Source: Paenibacillus sp. FSL W8-0186 (GTDB taxonomy: Bacteria; Bacillota; Bacilli; Paenibacillales; Paenibacillaceae). From it: DNA of 64,000 bases. This document shows positions 53,713 to 62,596 of this stretch, piece by piece; within the stretch, counting starts at the first letter, position 1; each line of letters opens with the position of its first letter. The notes below the pieces were generated by a model. It was not told the origin of the DNA and did no database searches. It worked only from the letters and a program-made list of their open reading frames with translations. The stretch spans positions 1,102,001 to 1,166,000 of the forward strand of contig NZ_CP150207.1 in the NCBI RefSeq assembly GCF_037969765.1. Direction: 5' to 3'. The translations under genes and the position numbers were made by a program.

Positions 53713-53731
53713 GTGAAAAATTAAAAAGGGC

Positions 53732-53777
53732 TTTACAGTAATTGATCACTAGTGTACTATTAAACTATAACACTAGT
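53732..53777 (+). promoter_or_regulatory. Promoter with YtrA/GntR-type operator
   Basis: TTTACA (53732-53737), 17-nt spacer and TACTAT (53755-53760) form a promoter. actagtgt (53748-53755) and acactagt (53770-53777) with inner GTGTACTA/TATAACAC form the kind of palindrome bound by YtrA regulators, overlapping the -10. The third gene of this operon encodes such a regulator. Confidence 0.65.
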
Positions 53778-53793
53778 ACAAGGGAGTGGGATT

Positions 53794-54744
53794 ATGAGCA
53801 TACACGAACTAAAGACATATCCTACGGTGCTTTCGGTGAACCAGGTGAGCAAGAAAATCGGAGGCAAGCTGCTCGTGAATCGGCTGTCCTTCGATATTCA
53901 TAAAGGGGAAATCGTCGGGCTGCTGGGTCCTAACGGAGCAGGCAAGACGACGACGATTCGGATAATCGTCGGGTTAATTTCCATGAGCGAGGGCGATATT
54001 TTTGTCATGGATAAGAGCATTCGCCGGAATTTCACCGAGGCGATTGCCCATATCGGCGGGATCATTGAGAATCCGGAGTTCTACCGGCATATGAGCGGCT
54101 ATGATAATTTGAAGCAGTATCAGCGGATGGCGGAGGGGATTACCGAGGAACGGATCATGGAAGTGGCGAAGCTCGTGGGGCTCGAGCAGGCGCTGCATAA
54201 GAGGGTAAAGGCATACTCGCTCGGCATGCGCCAGCGGCTTGGCATTGCGCAGGCGCTGCTGCACCGGCCTTCGATCCTTATCTTGGATGAGCCGACGAAC
54301 GGCCTGGATCCGGCAGGCATTCGGGAAATGCGGGATTATTTGAAGCAAATCGCCCGGGATGAGGGGATCGCGATTCTGGTCTCCAGCCATTTGCTGTCGG
54401 AGATGGAGCTGATGTGCAGCCGGGTCATTGTCATCCAGCAGGGCGAGCTCGTGACGGTGCGAAGCCTGGAAGAGCACCAAAGTGAAACAGAGTACGCCAA
54501 ACTGAAGCTCCGGGTTGATGATGCCGTGCGGGCTAAGGAAAGACTGCAGCGGATGGAGGAAGTTATTATCACTGGCATAGCGCCTGAGAGCAAGGAAATC
54601 GCGGTTACCGTTCGGGAACGTTATATACCTCGCATGGTACAGGCACTAGGCGAGGAGCGGATCGGGCTGTACCGCATGGAAGAGAGCCGGGAATCGCTGG
54701 AAGACGAATTCCTTAAATGGACGGGAGGAAATTACATTGCGTAG
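53794..54744 (+). CDS. ABC transporter ATPase (BcrA-like)
   Basis: 316-residue ATPase: Walker A GPNGAGKTT (about 47), signature YSLGMRQRLGIAQAL (about 141), Walker B ILILDEPTNGLD (about 160) and SSHLLSE. The C-terminal 90-residue extension is typical of bacitracin-type and lantibiotic-immunity transporters. ATG 53794 with gggag upstream. It overlaps the permease by 8 nt. Confidence 0.9.
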   Translation: MSIHELKTYPTVLSVNQVSKKIGGKLLVNRLSFDIHKGEIVGLLGPNGAGKTTTIRIIVGLISMSEGDIFVMDKSIRRNFTEAIAHIGGIIENPEFYRHMSGYDNLKQYQRMAEGITEERIMEVAKLVGLEQALHKRVKAYSLGMRQRLGIAQALLHRPSILILDEPTNGLDPAGIREMRDYLKQIARDEGIAILVSSHLLSEMELMCSRVIVIQQGELVTVRSLEEHQSETEYAKLKLRVDDAVRAKERLQRMEEVIITGIAPESKEIAVTVRERYIPRMVQALGEERIGLYRMEESRESLEDEFLKWTGGNYIA

Positions 54745-55495
54745 TTTTGGTAAATTAGTGTGGAATGAATGGCTCAAAATGTTCAAGAAGCGCAGCTTCT
54801 TCGTGCCATATGCGATTATAGCAGCCTTCATTATTTTCTTGGCTTATATGACGCAATTTATGGGCGGGCTGCAAAGCGTCCTGACGGCTCCGCAGTTTGC
54901 GCAGGCGGTTATCTCGAAGAATGGACTTGGACAATTCCTTGTGATGCTGAGCATCATCTGCACGGCGGGCGCCGTCTCCAAGGAATTCAGCGGCGGAACG
55001 ATCAAGCTGCTGTTGATCCGTTCGGTAAGCCGCAGCAAGATTCTGGCTTCCAAGTATGCGATTGTACTGCTGTATTCATTATCGCTAACCCTGTTTGCAC
55101 TAATCGTCGGCCTGGTCACTGGCAGCGTGATGTTCGGCTTCTCAGACATGGCCGGGTTCGGCAATCTGCTTAGCGCCACTCTGTACCATGCTGTATACAT
55201 GGCCATTTATGTGACCGCCGCGTTTATGTTCGGGACGCTAACCCGGTCGAGCGGAGCGACGATTGGCATCGGCATGACGCTGCTAATGCTGGAAGGGCTC
55301 GTCGTTGCCCTGCTGTCCAAATATTCATTCGTGAAATATCTGCTGTTCACGAATGCCGATTTATCGGTATATGCAAATGGCCGGCCGCCATTTGAGGGGA
55401 TGACTATGGCTTTTTCGCTCATCGTATTGGCTGTTTACATGTTCTTGTTTCTCGGGGCCAGCTTTGTTACGTTTAAGAAGCGTGATGTCGCCTAA
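54737..55495 (+). CDS. ABC-2 permease (BcrB-like)
   Basis: 252-residue membrane protein with six helices (FVPYAIIAAFIIFLAYM first, FSLIVLAVYMFLFLGASFV last) and the ABC-2 family segment SKEFSGGTIKLLLIRSVSR (about 87-105) before the third helix. TTG 54737 lies within the end of the ATPase gene, so the pair is translationally coupled. Confidence 0.87.
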   Translation: MRSFGKLVWNEWLKMFKKRSFFVPYAIIAAFIIFLAYMTQFMGGLQSVLTAPQFAQAVISKNGLGQFLVMLSIICTAGAVSKEFSGGTIKLLLIRSVSRSKILASKYAIVLLYSLSLTLFALIVGLVTGSVMFGFSDMAGFGNLLSATLYHAVYMAIYVTAAFMFGTLTRSSGATIGIGMTLLMLEGLVVALLSKYSFVKYLLFTNADLSVYANGRPPFEGMTMAFSLIVLAVYMFLFLGASFVTFKKRDVA

Positions 55496-55540
55496 GGGGC
55501 ATAGCCCCATGGGATAGGGCGGAAAGGGGTACGACACATT

Positions 55541-55933
55541 GTGAGTATTGAATTTGATAATAACTTGCCGATTTATTTGCAGATCATGGATTATATCAAA
55601 AGAGAAATTGTGACGGGCAAGCTGAAGGCGGGAGACAAAATTCCGTCGGTCCGCGAGCTTGCTGTGGAGCTGCAAATCAATCCGAATACCGTGCAGCGGA
55701 CGTTCCAGGAGCTGGAGCGGGAAGCGATTGTAGAGACTAGAAGAGGGTTAGGAAGATACGTGACAAGTGAGGAATCGAAAATTATGAGGATCAAAAAGGA
55801 AATGGCCGGAGATTTACTGGAACGATTCATCCACGGGATGCAGGAGCTCGGATTCTCAAGCGAGGATATCGCTGCGATCGTAACTGAAGCGGTTCAAGGC
55901 GAGGCCAGCGAACTACAACGTTCAAACGATTGA
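55541..55933 (+). CDS. GntR-family regulator, YtrA subfamily
   Basis: 130-residue protein with winged HTH (about 10-75: IYLQIMDYIKREIVTGKL, KIPSVRELAVELQINPNTVQ, GRYVTSEE) and a short helical dimerisation tail, the YtrA pattern. GTG 55541 follows ggaaagggg. It should repress this operon through the palindrome at 53748-53777; YtrA regulators in Bacillus respond to cell-envelope antibiotics. Confidence 0.92.
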   Translation: MSIEFDNNLPIYLQIMDYIKREIVTGKLKAGDKIPSVRELAVELQINPNTVQRTFQELEREAIVETRRGLGRYVTSEESKIMRIKKEMAGDLLERFIHGMQELGFSSEDIAAIVTEAVQGEASELQRSND

Positions 55934-55991
55934 TATTGCTGAGCAGGGGCATGAGCATAGAATCATCAGTATGAGAAGGGAAACGATTATC

Positions 55992-56687
55992 ATGGAAAAT
56001 ATACTGGAATTTCAAAGTGTATCCAAATCCTATGGTTCCAAAAAAGCATTGCACGAGGTGTCATTCACCGTTGGGGCTGGTAAAATCGTAGGCCTCTTGG
56101 GAACGAACGGCAGCGGCAAAAGCACGATCATGAAAGTTGCGGCCGGTCTGATCCAGCCGTCGCAGGGAACGGCTGCAGTTCTTGGGACTCCCGTCGGTCT
56201 GAAGACGAAATCGGACGTGTCCTTTATGCCGGATCAGCCGTTGACGGAATCCTGGATGAAGGTCCGTGATGCAGTAAGGTTTTACCAGGATTTCTATCAT
56301 GATTTTGACGAAGAGAAGGCGCGCCGGATGCTCGACTTCATGAACCTGAATGAAAAGGAGCGAATCACCTCCTTGTCCAAAGGGATGAACGAGCGGCTGC
56401 ATCTGACCTTGACTTTATCTAGAAATGCCAAGCTGTACTTACTGGATGAGCCGATCGGCGGGGTAGATCCGGTAGCCCGGGATAAAATTCTCGATGCAAT
56501 CGTGGAATTCTATAACGAAGACAGCAGTCTGCTGATCTCTACCCATCTCGTGCGGGATATTGAACGGATTTTTGATGAAGTGATTTTCATCCGCGAGGGT
56601 GAAGTCGTGATGCAGCAGGAGGTAGAAGAGCTGCGGATGAAGTATGGAAAAAGCGTGGATGACATGTTCAAAGAGGTGTATGCGTAA
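55992..56687 (+). CDS. ABC transporter ATPase (YtrB-like)
   Basis: 231-residue ATPase: Walker A GTNGSGKST (about 38), SLSKGMNERLHLTLTLS signature region (about 132) and Walker B LYLLDEPIGGVD (about 153), STHLVRD. Signature reads SKGMN, as in YtrB. ATG 55992 is preferred to 55971, since gaaggga precedes it. The stop overlaps the next permease by one base. Confidence 0.88.
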   Translation: MENILEFQSVSKSYGSKKALHEVSFTVGAGKIVGLLGTNGSGKSTIMKVAAGLIQPSQGTAAVLGTPVGLKTKSDVSFMPDQPLTESWMKVRDAVRFYQDFYHDFDEEKARRMLDFMNLNEKERITSLSKGMNERLHLTLTLSRNAKLYLLDEPIGGVDPVARDKILDAIVEFYNEDSSLLISTHLVRDIERIFDEVIFIREGEVVMQQEVEELRMKYGKSVDDMFKEVYA

Positions 56688-57445
56688 TGTTGAAGCTGCT
56701 GAAGTACGATTGGAAGCGAAATGCGAATTTGTCGCTGGGGCTGCTCGCTGTGCTAGTTTTTCTGCAAATCGTCATCGGGGTCGTTGGCAATGTCAGGGGT
56801 TGGGAGCAGTCGATCATATTTGTCCTCTCCTTTATGTTGTATACGATGACCGGAATCATTCTAATCATCATCGCCTCCAAGACGTTCGAGAATAATATAA
56901 AGGCTTATAGCCGCAGGCTGCTGCCGGTTCGTCCGGTCTGGACGGCCGTATCCAGCATCGTGCTGTGGTGGCTGTTTACTGCGGTGTTAGCGGGAATCGC
57001 CTTGCTCCACTATTATATTTATGTTAGTTTGGTCCATTCGACCCCGGTATGGCCGGAGGGAATGATGGTAACCAGCCTGCTGGAATTGTTTAAATTCATC
57101 TTCGCCATCTTCTGGACACTCACCTATTTGATGCTGATGATCCTCTTGTCGATGACGATCGGGGCCAGCGTCAGCCTGCGCGGCAAAGCCGGCACATGGG
57201 TGGGGATCATAGCATTTTTCATAATTCAATATGTATTAAGCCTTGTAGAGAGCGCGCTGTTCGGCGGATTTGACGCGAAGCTGTTTAGCATAGGTATTAT
57301 ACAATCCTCCAATGATTCTATTAACGCCCAGGTCATGTCGAGCGCGCCGATACTGCAGATAGGGCAGCTGCTGTTTGATGGAGCCATGTTTGCCTTGATG
57401 CTGCTGCTGATCAACTATTTATTGAGCAAGAAGGTTGAAATATAG
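56687..57445 (+). CDS. ABC transporter permease partner of YtrB-like ATPase
   Basis: 252-residue protein with six helices (LSLGLLAVLVFLQIVIGVVG, IIFVLSFMLYTMTGIILIII, VSSIVLWWLFTAVLAGIALL and others). It starts MLKLLKYDWKRN, typical of these permeases. Last gene of the five-gene operon. It converges with the lipoprotein gene, with only 16 bp between stops. Confidence 0.82.
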   Translation: MLKLLKYDWKRNANLSLGLLAVLVFLQIVIGVVGNVRGWEQSIIFVLSFMLYTMTGIILIIIASKTFENNIKAYSRRLLPVRPVWTAVSSIVLWWLFTAVLAGIALLHYYIYVSLVHSTPVWPEGMMVTSLLELFKFIFAIFWTLTYLMLMILLSMTIGASVSLRGKAGTWVGIIAFFIIQYVLSLVESALFGGFDAKLFSIGIIQSSNDSINAQVMSSAPILQIGQLLFDGAMFALMLLLINYLLSKKVEI

Positions 57446-57461
57446 AAGAGCCCCTTCGCAT

Positions 57462-58187
57462 TTACTCGATGGGCTCCAGGCTGATCGCTTTAACTTTAAG
57501 ATCAGATCCGTATTCCAGAATGGCATTTACGGCAAACGCTGCGGGAGAGACGCTTCCCGGGACAGTAGCGGTAATTACGCCGTCGGCAGCGCTGTATCCG
57601 ATGACCGAGCCGAATGAAACCTCCTCATTCCAGAGTACCGCATCCGATTCGAGGTAGTTTTGTTCCACCTCATCGGTGTCTGTCGTCACGATGACCCTGA
57701 CTTGGTTATGCTCATGCTGGATATCAGAGGTTACCTGGTCTTTAATGGCCTGAAGAGGGTCTTCAAGCGATAGCTCAGACAAGTCCTCCTTGTTCAGCAC
57801 ATGGATTTCCTGTTCGTTCATTCCTGTTCCGTAGCCCGTGGTCAGGATAATAATAATTTCATGCTGCTCGTCGCGATTGATGTCTGCGATATGAACGGCG
57901 GGATAATATGTCTTGTTCGTGACATTGGTCCAATCGAAATATTTGCTGAGCTGGCCGACCTGAACGGTAAGCCCTCTGAAAACATCCGAATCCGTATGCT
58001 TAGAAGCGGAAATAATCACGTCATTTGCTTTGACCAGATGGATCAGGCTCTCATCCGGCGCAGAGGCCGCATTAGCGCCGGCGGCGTTCTCGCTGGCACG
58101 GCCGCAAGCGGCAAGCGTAAAGGCGATCAACATAAATAGTATGCATTTATTTAAATATTGGATAAGCAAACTGAGCAACTCCTTCAA
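57462..58187 (-). CDS. Putative lipoprotein, unknown function
   Basis: 241-residue protein with a lipobox: CILFMLIAFTLAACG, lipidation at about Cys28. Then an extracytoplasmic domain with HIADINRDEQHEIIIILTTGYGTG, an FG-GAP/VCBS-like Ca-binding loop pattern (D-N-x-D). The start (ATG 58187) lies within a region lacking a strong RBS, so the N-terminus could be shorter by about 13 residues. Function unknown. Confidence 0.75.
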   Translation of the reverse strand: MKELLSLLIQYLNKCILFMLIAFTLAACGRASENAAGANAASAPDESLIHLVKANDVIISASKHTDSDVFRGLTVQVGQLSKYFDWTNVTNKTYYPAVHIADINRDEQHEIIIILTTGYGTGMNEQEIHVLNKEDLSELSLEDPLQAIKDQVTSDIQHEHNQVRVIVTTDTDEVEQNYLESDAVLWNEEVSFGSVIGYSAADGVITATVPGSVSPAAFAVNAILEYGSDLKVKAISLEPIE

Positions 58188-58340
58188 TTAGAAATCTCAT
58201 TGTGTAGTATACATGATGCAGGAATTGCAAATGTATCTAAATGGTCATCGCTTTGTCAATGTTATGGCATACACAGCTTTAAGGCCAAGCAGGATGTGCT
58301 GCTTGGCCCCTTTGTGTGTACTATGCCCAGTAGAATGGTA

Positions 58341-59054
58341 TTAAGGCTTGCTCTTTCGGCCAAAAATCAGCTTATGGCCGATAATGCCAACCATGAAAAT
58401 GATAAGGCTGTCCCAAGGCGAGACGGTGAAGGCGGGCAGCAGCCAGTTTAACCCAAGGCCGACTACGCCCACGGCTGCGGCAATTCCGATATAAACCCCG
58501 AGTGTCTTCGGGTCGAATTTCGCTGGCTGGAGCTTGGAATGCTCCTGCTCTTGCTCTTGTCCTGCTTTGCGCTTCGTTCCCGGGCCGAGATACCGGGTAA
58601 CCCCTTCGACAAGCGCGATCGAGAGAACGGCGATGACAAGCAGCGAAGCTGTGCTGATCCGGGTGTATTCCAGTTCTCCGCCAAACCATTTGCTGAAGAA
58701 GCCAGTGAGCATGTAAATAAAGAATACCCAAGTCAGAGCGACCCAGGGAATCATCGTATAATATTTGATTTTTTCCTTCAAGGTTCGCGGCTTTTTCATC
58801 ATGACGTCATCCGCAAGCTGCTCGCAGTAAGCTCTTGGATCGTCGCCGAATAATTCGGCAGCGGAAATATTCTTTTCTTGATTTTTAATAATGCGCCGGG
58901 CCAGCTCTAGAAGAACTTCTTCACCCTTCGCCTCCGTCAGCGAACTGGAACCGGAGCGGAAATACATCACCATTTCTCCGAAATAAGCCTCATTAGCCGG
59001 GGACATCTGCCCTCTTAATTGATTCGTCTCTCTGATCATTTCGTGAATGTACAT
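58341..59054 (-). CDS. DUF1129-family membrane protein
   Basis: 237-residue protein starting at ATG 59054 (RBS ggaaggagag); the frame continues 129 codons further up but without an RBS and with Pro/Arg-rich translation. The N-terminal 100 residues are cytoplasmic and helical (ETNQLRGQMSPANEAYFGEMVMYF, DPRAYCEQLADDVM), followed by four membrane helices. This is the DUF1129 layout. The upstream part of the long frame is rejected as coding. Confidence 0.8.
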   Translation of the reverse strand: MYIHEMIRETNQLRGQMSPANEAYFGEMVMYFRSGSSSLTEAKGEEVLLELARRIIKNQEKNISAAELFGDDPRAYCEQLADDVMMKKPRTLKEKIKYYTMIPWVALTWVFFIYMLTGFFSKWFGGELEYTRISTASLLVIAVLSIALVEGVTRYLGPGTKRKAGQEQEQEHSKLQPAKFDPKTLGVYIGIAAAVGVVGLGLNWLLPAFTVSPWDSLIIFMVGIIGHKLIFGRKSKP

Positions 59055-59302
59055 GAATCTCTCCTTCCAGGCGGATTGGCTAATTATGCAATCTCCCAAT
59101 TCTGTATGTGAATTACCGATTTTCTCCAGTAGTATACTGTATATTTCACGTCTCCCGCAAGGGTCCTCGGAAGTGTCGCCGGAGTGAGTCTGGAGAATCA
59201 CCGGAGGAGCTGGAATAAAAATACGCCGTCCCTCCAACACTATAAAGCAGGAAGAAATGAGCGGCATTTCTTCCGAGATTACAAGAAGCGAGGTGCACAG
59301 CC

Positions 59303-59524
59303 ATGGGAAAGTTCCACTCGGAGCTGACTCGGAAATATTTGCTGAATAGCCAATCGAGGGGCAGTCTTGAAGAAGTGACGGAGATTGATGCCGAGGAGGA
59401 ATTCGCGGCTCAGGAGCAGCCGTTGCAGGACGATGAGCCATGGCTTGCCGGGGACATACCGGGGGGCGGCTCCAGCGAAGGCCAGGAGTTGACCCAGAAT
59501 TACTTTCGGCAGTATTATGATTAA
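59303..59524 (+). CDS. Small acidic hypothetical protein (73 aa)
   Basis: ATG 59303 follows gcgaggtg. Acidic, Gln/Glu-rich and probably disordered (LEEVTEIDAEEEFAAQEQPLQDDEPWLAGDIPGGG). It ends ELTQNYFRQYYD. No membrane helix or cysteine. Single gene; function unknown. Confidence 0.6.
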   Translation: MGKFHSELTRKYLLNSQSRGSLEEVTEIDAEEEFAAQEQPLQDDEPWLAGDIPGGGSSEGQELTQNYFRQYYD

Positions 59525-59637
59525 TTCAGGAAACGATTGACACTCAGCCTCCTGAGATGCTAAGATAAGTTTATAATTCATATTAAACTTATCGGATTAA
59601 TTGATATATTGCGTGGCATAAAGGGAGGCTTGAGCGG

Positions 59638-60468
59638 ATGGAACGGCAAATCGTGATTAACCATGGAGAAGAGAAAATAACGGCCAGTATTCATTACCCA
59701 GGCGAGACGGTTAAGAGAGAGGGGCGCTGCAAGGACCGCGTGCCGCTGATCATCATCTGCCATGGATTCGTCGGCAGCCGGATTGGCGTGGACCGCTTGT
59801 TCGTAAAGGCGGCCCGTGAGCTCGCTTCCGAGGGCAATCTAGTTGTCCGGTTCGATTATATCGGCTGCGGAGAGAGCAGCGGAGAGTACGGACAGGAAGG
59901 CATCGACTCCATGATCGCCCAGACGCGCACGGTTCTGGATTACGGATTGAGCTGCGGGGACATTGATCCCACGCGGGTCATTCTTATCGGGCACAGCCTC
60001 GGAGGCGCAATCGCACTTCTTACCGCCGTACGGGACCGCCGTGTCAAGAAGCTTATTCTGTGGTCTTCTGTCGGCTATCCTTTCAATGACATCGTTAAAA
60101 TTACGGGCCGGAACGTCTACGATGAAGCGCAGGAGAAAGGTGTCGCCGATTATCTCGGTTACGGATTCACTCCGGTGTTCTTTGACTCGCTTGGCACCTA
60201 TCAGCCGTTCCAGGAAGCGATTAAGTTTAGCGGGGACGTGCTTGTTGTTCACGGCACTTCAGATGATGCAATCCCTGTCGATTATGCGTTCCTGTTCCAG
60301 AAGGTATTCTGGATGCGTCCGGAAGGCCGCTGCGATAAGGAAATTATTTTTCAGGCTGACCACACCTACTCCTCTGGCGAGCATCGCAGTCAATTGCTGC
60401 TGAAGACGAAGGAGTGGCTGAATCAGCTGGAAGCTGTTCAGAGCGACTGGCAGCACTGGATGATATAG
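59638..60468 (+). CDS. Alpha/beta hydrolase (cinnamoyl-esterase-like)
   Basis: 276-residue serine hydrolase: oxyanion CHGFVGSRIG (about 40), nucleophile in LIGHSLGGAIAL (about 120), Asp in HGTSDDAIP (about 206), His in QADHTYSS (about 242). FDYIGCGESSGEYG is typical of the feruloyl/cinnamoyl esterase group. No signal peptide. Substrate not determinable. A terminator lies 45 bp on. Confidence 0.88.
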   Translation: MERQIVINHGEEKITASIHYPGETVKREGRCKDRVPLIIICHGFVGSRIGVDRLFVKAARELASEGNLVVRFDYIGCGESSGEYGQEGIDSMIAQTRTVLDYGLSCGDIDPTRVILIGHSLGGAIALLTAVRDRRVKKLILWSSVGYPFNDIVKITGRNVYDEAQEKGVADYLGYGFTPVFFDSLGTYQPFQEAIKFSGDVLVVHGTSDDAIPVDYAFLFQKVFWMRPEGRCDKEIIFQADHTYSSGEHRSQLLLKTKEWLNQLEAVQSDWQHWMI

Positions 60469-60512
60469 CAAGGCGTCTGATACAGGAAAAATCATATCCG
60501 CAGGACTCTCAA

Positions 60513-60545
60513 GCGCAGTGCCGTAAACAACGGCACTGCTTTTCT
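60513..60545 (+). terminator. Terminator of the hydrolase gene
   Basis: gcagtgccg / cggcactgc stem and TTTTC. Confidence 0.85.
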
Positions 60546-60621
60546 TTGGCTAAAGTCTTTTCGACATATGGACAATCAGCGTATAATATGAGGAAAAACA
60601 TGGTGCTCGGAGGATATGATT

Positions 60622-61701
60622 TTGAAATGCTCAAATGGATTGAAACGATCAAAGCATGCGCTGCTGCTCTTATTGTTGTCTAGCTTATTTATTATACCTG
60701 CTTGCGGGCAAGGGAAAGCTGCCGTCATAGGCGGGGGCCAGATAGAGGACATCCCTGTGCAAATGGAGGAGCCGGTTGTAGAGGAACCGCCCGTAGTCTT
60801 TAAGGCGCCGCTGACCGGCCTGCCGGTAGAAGAGCCGATTACCCGGAGGCCGTTCGCAGTAATGATTAATAACGCCCCGGCCGCCAGGCCGCAATCCGGC
60901 TTGGGACAAGCGGATATCGTGTATGAAGTTCTGGCGGAGGGCGGGGTGACCCGGATGATCGCCATTTATCAAAGCGGTGACGAGGCAACCCGAATCGGGC
61001 CGGTGCGCAGCATACGCCCTTATATGATTGATCTTGGTGAAAGCCATCACGCCGTGACTGTCCATGCGGGAGCCAGTAATGACGCGTTTGCCATACTTCA
61101 GCAGCAGCGCAAGGAGGATCTCGACGAAATTACGAATGCTGGTGTATATTTCTGGCGGGATAAATCGCGGAAGGCGCCTCATAACCTGTATACCAATTTG
61201 GAGCAGCTGCTGGAGGGAGCGGTTAAACGGGGTTATGCAACCGAGCAAGAGGAGGCAGTTCCGACCTATCCATTCCGCAATGAAGAGGACCCGGGAGAAG
61301 GATTACCGGCCGGGCAGGTCGAGGTTAAATTTCAACTTAATAATTATCGGGTAACTTATGAATATGACTCCGGTACGAAGCTGTACAAACGATTCATTAA
61401 CGATGCGCCGCATAACGATCTCGATACAGACACCCAGCTGACTGCGGCCAACGTCGTCATTATGGGAGCAGACCATAAAGTGCTGGACGATGTCGGACGA
61501 TTGGCTGTTAACCTGGAAACGGGCGGAGAAGCGGTTATTTTTCAGCGCGGGAACATGATTCGCGGCCAGTGGATACGGAAGTCTGGCGATATTATCCGTT
61601 TTGTGAAGGATAATGCGGAGATTCCATTTTACCCTGGGATTACATACATTAACGTTGTGCCAAATGAGCCGGGATTTGACAGTCGTTTTACAGCTGAATG
61701 A
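60622..61701 (+). CDS. DUF3048 lipoprotein (YerB-like)
   Basis: About 359 residues. TTG 60622 is chosen because ggagg lies 8 nt upstream; ATG 60616 is only 2 nt from it. Lipobox SLFIIPACG (Cys at about 28). The DUF3048 core shows PFAVMINNAPAARPQSGLGQADIVYEVL and IYQSGDEATRIGPVRSIRPY (quoted in parts), as in B. subtilis YerB. Probably an extracytoplasmic, wall-associated protein; biochemical role unknown. Confidence 0.87.
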   Translation: MKCSNGLKRSKHALLLLLLSSLFIIPACGQGKAAVIGGGQIEDIPVQMEEPVVEEPPVVFKAPLTGLPVEEPITRRPFAVMINNAPAARPQSGLGQADIVYEVLAEGGVTRMIAIYQSGDEATRIGPVRSIRPYMIDLGESHHAVTVHAGASNDAFAILQQQRKEDLDEITNAGVYFWRDKSRKAPHNLYTNLEQLLEGAVKRGYATEQEEAVPTYPFRNEEDPGEGLPAGQVEVKFQLNNYRVTYEYDSGTKLYKRFINDAPHNDLDTDTQLTAANVVIMGADHKVLDDVGRLAVNLETGGEAVIFQRGNMIRGQWIRKSGDIIRFVKDNAEIPFYPGITYINVVPNEPGFDSRFTAE

Positions 61702-61893
61702 GTCGAAAAATAGGAAAGTATTTCATCGTCATGCAATATAAGGGATAGGAACCGCTAACAAAGGGGTATTATAATGTGAAGACGTGAAATGTTTGTAACA
61801 AAAGTATTCACGTTGTCGCTAATTGTGTTAAGATATTCAGGGTTATGTCATCCGAGTGTATCAGAAACACATGCAGAGAAAAGGGGATAAGAG

Positions 61894-62508
61894 ATGCGAG
61901 CGAAAAAGAAGGATATCTTTTTCCAGACGTTAGAAAATATGGCGGATACGATCGTGCATTCGGCGGATTATTTCGCCCAGCAGGTATCGGAGCTTAAGGA
62001 TGTAGAGCAATTCGCAAAGCAAATGAAGGAATTTGAGTCGAAATGTGACGGTTTTACGCACACGATTATTGTCGAACTGAACAAAACGTTTATTACACCG
62101 ATTGAACGTGATGACATCATGAACCTGACGACGACGCTCGACGATGTGATAGATGGACTGGAGGCAACGACCTCCCGCTTCTTCATGTATCATTTGAGCG
62201 AGCCGGACGAGCATATTGTTCAATTTGCGGAAATACTGCGTACCTCTGCTTATGAAATTCAAAAGGCAGTACATTTGCTATCCCAGAAAAAACTGCTTGC
62301 GATTCGCGAGCATACGATTCGACTGAACGATCTCGAGAACCAGGGGGACGAGCTGCTGCGTATTTGCATTAACGAGCTGTTCGCCAAGGTAACGGATCCG
62401 ATCGTTCTGATCAAGAAGAAGGAAATTTATGAACGTCTCGAGACGACAACGGATGCGTGCGAGCACGTTGCCAATATGCTGGAATCCATTATCATGCGCA
62501 ATTCATAA
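61894..62508 (+). CDS. DUF47-family (PIT accessory/PhoU-like) protein
   Basis: 204-residue all-helical protein of the PhoU-like DUF47 family: KDIFFQTLENMADTIVHSADYF, CDGFTHTIIVELNKTFITPIERDDI, TTLDDVIDGLEATTSRF. The acidic E/D-x3-D motifs fit metal binding. Pairs next to PiT transporters are regulators of low-affinity phosphate uptake. RBS aaagggg. Confidence 0.92.
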   Translation: MRAKKKDIFFQTLENMADTIVHSADYFAQQVSELKDVEQFAKQMKEFESKCDGFTHTIIVELNKTFITPIERDDIMNLTTTLDDVIDGLEATTSRFFMYHLSEPDEHIVQFAEILRTSAYEIQKAVHLLSQKKLLAIREHTIRLNDLENQGDELLRICINELFAKVTDPIVLIKKKEIYERLETTTDACEHVANMLESIIMRNS

Positions 62509-62596
62509 GAAACTTCGCTTTATCATTCAATTTTCCGGGAGGTTGGAATTGCGCGGATAATATACAAATACAACGATCTGTGCAATAAATGAGACT

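Noticed and set aside
59055..59441. N-terminal extension of the DUF1129 gene on the minus strand
   Set aside because: Pro/Arg-rich translation without RBS; the DUF1129 homology and good RBS start at 59054.
61702..61893. Pho-box upstream of the DUF47/PiT operon
   Set aside because: No repeated TTAACA-type elements at 11-bp spacing could be made out.
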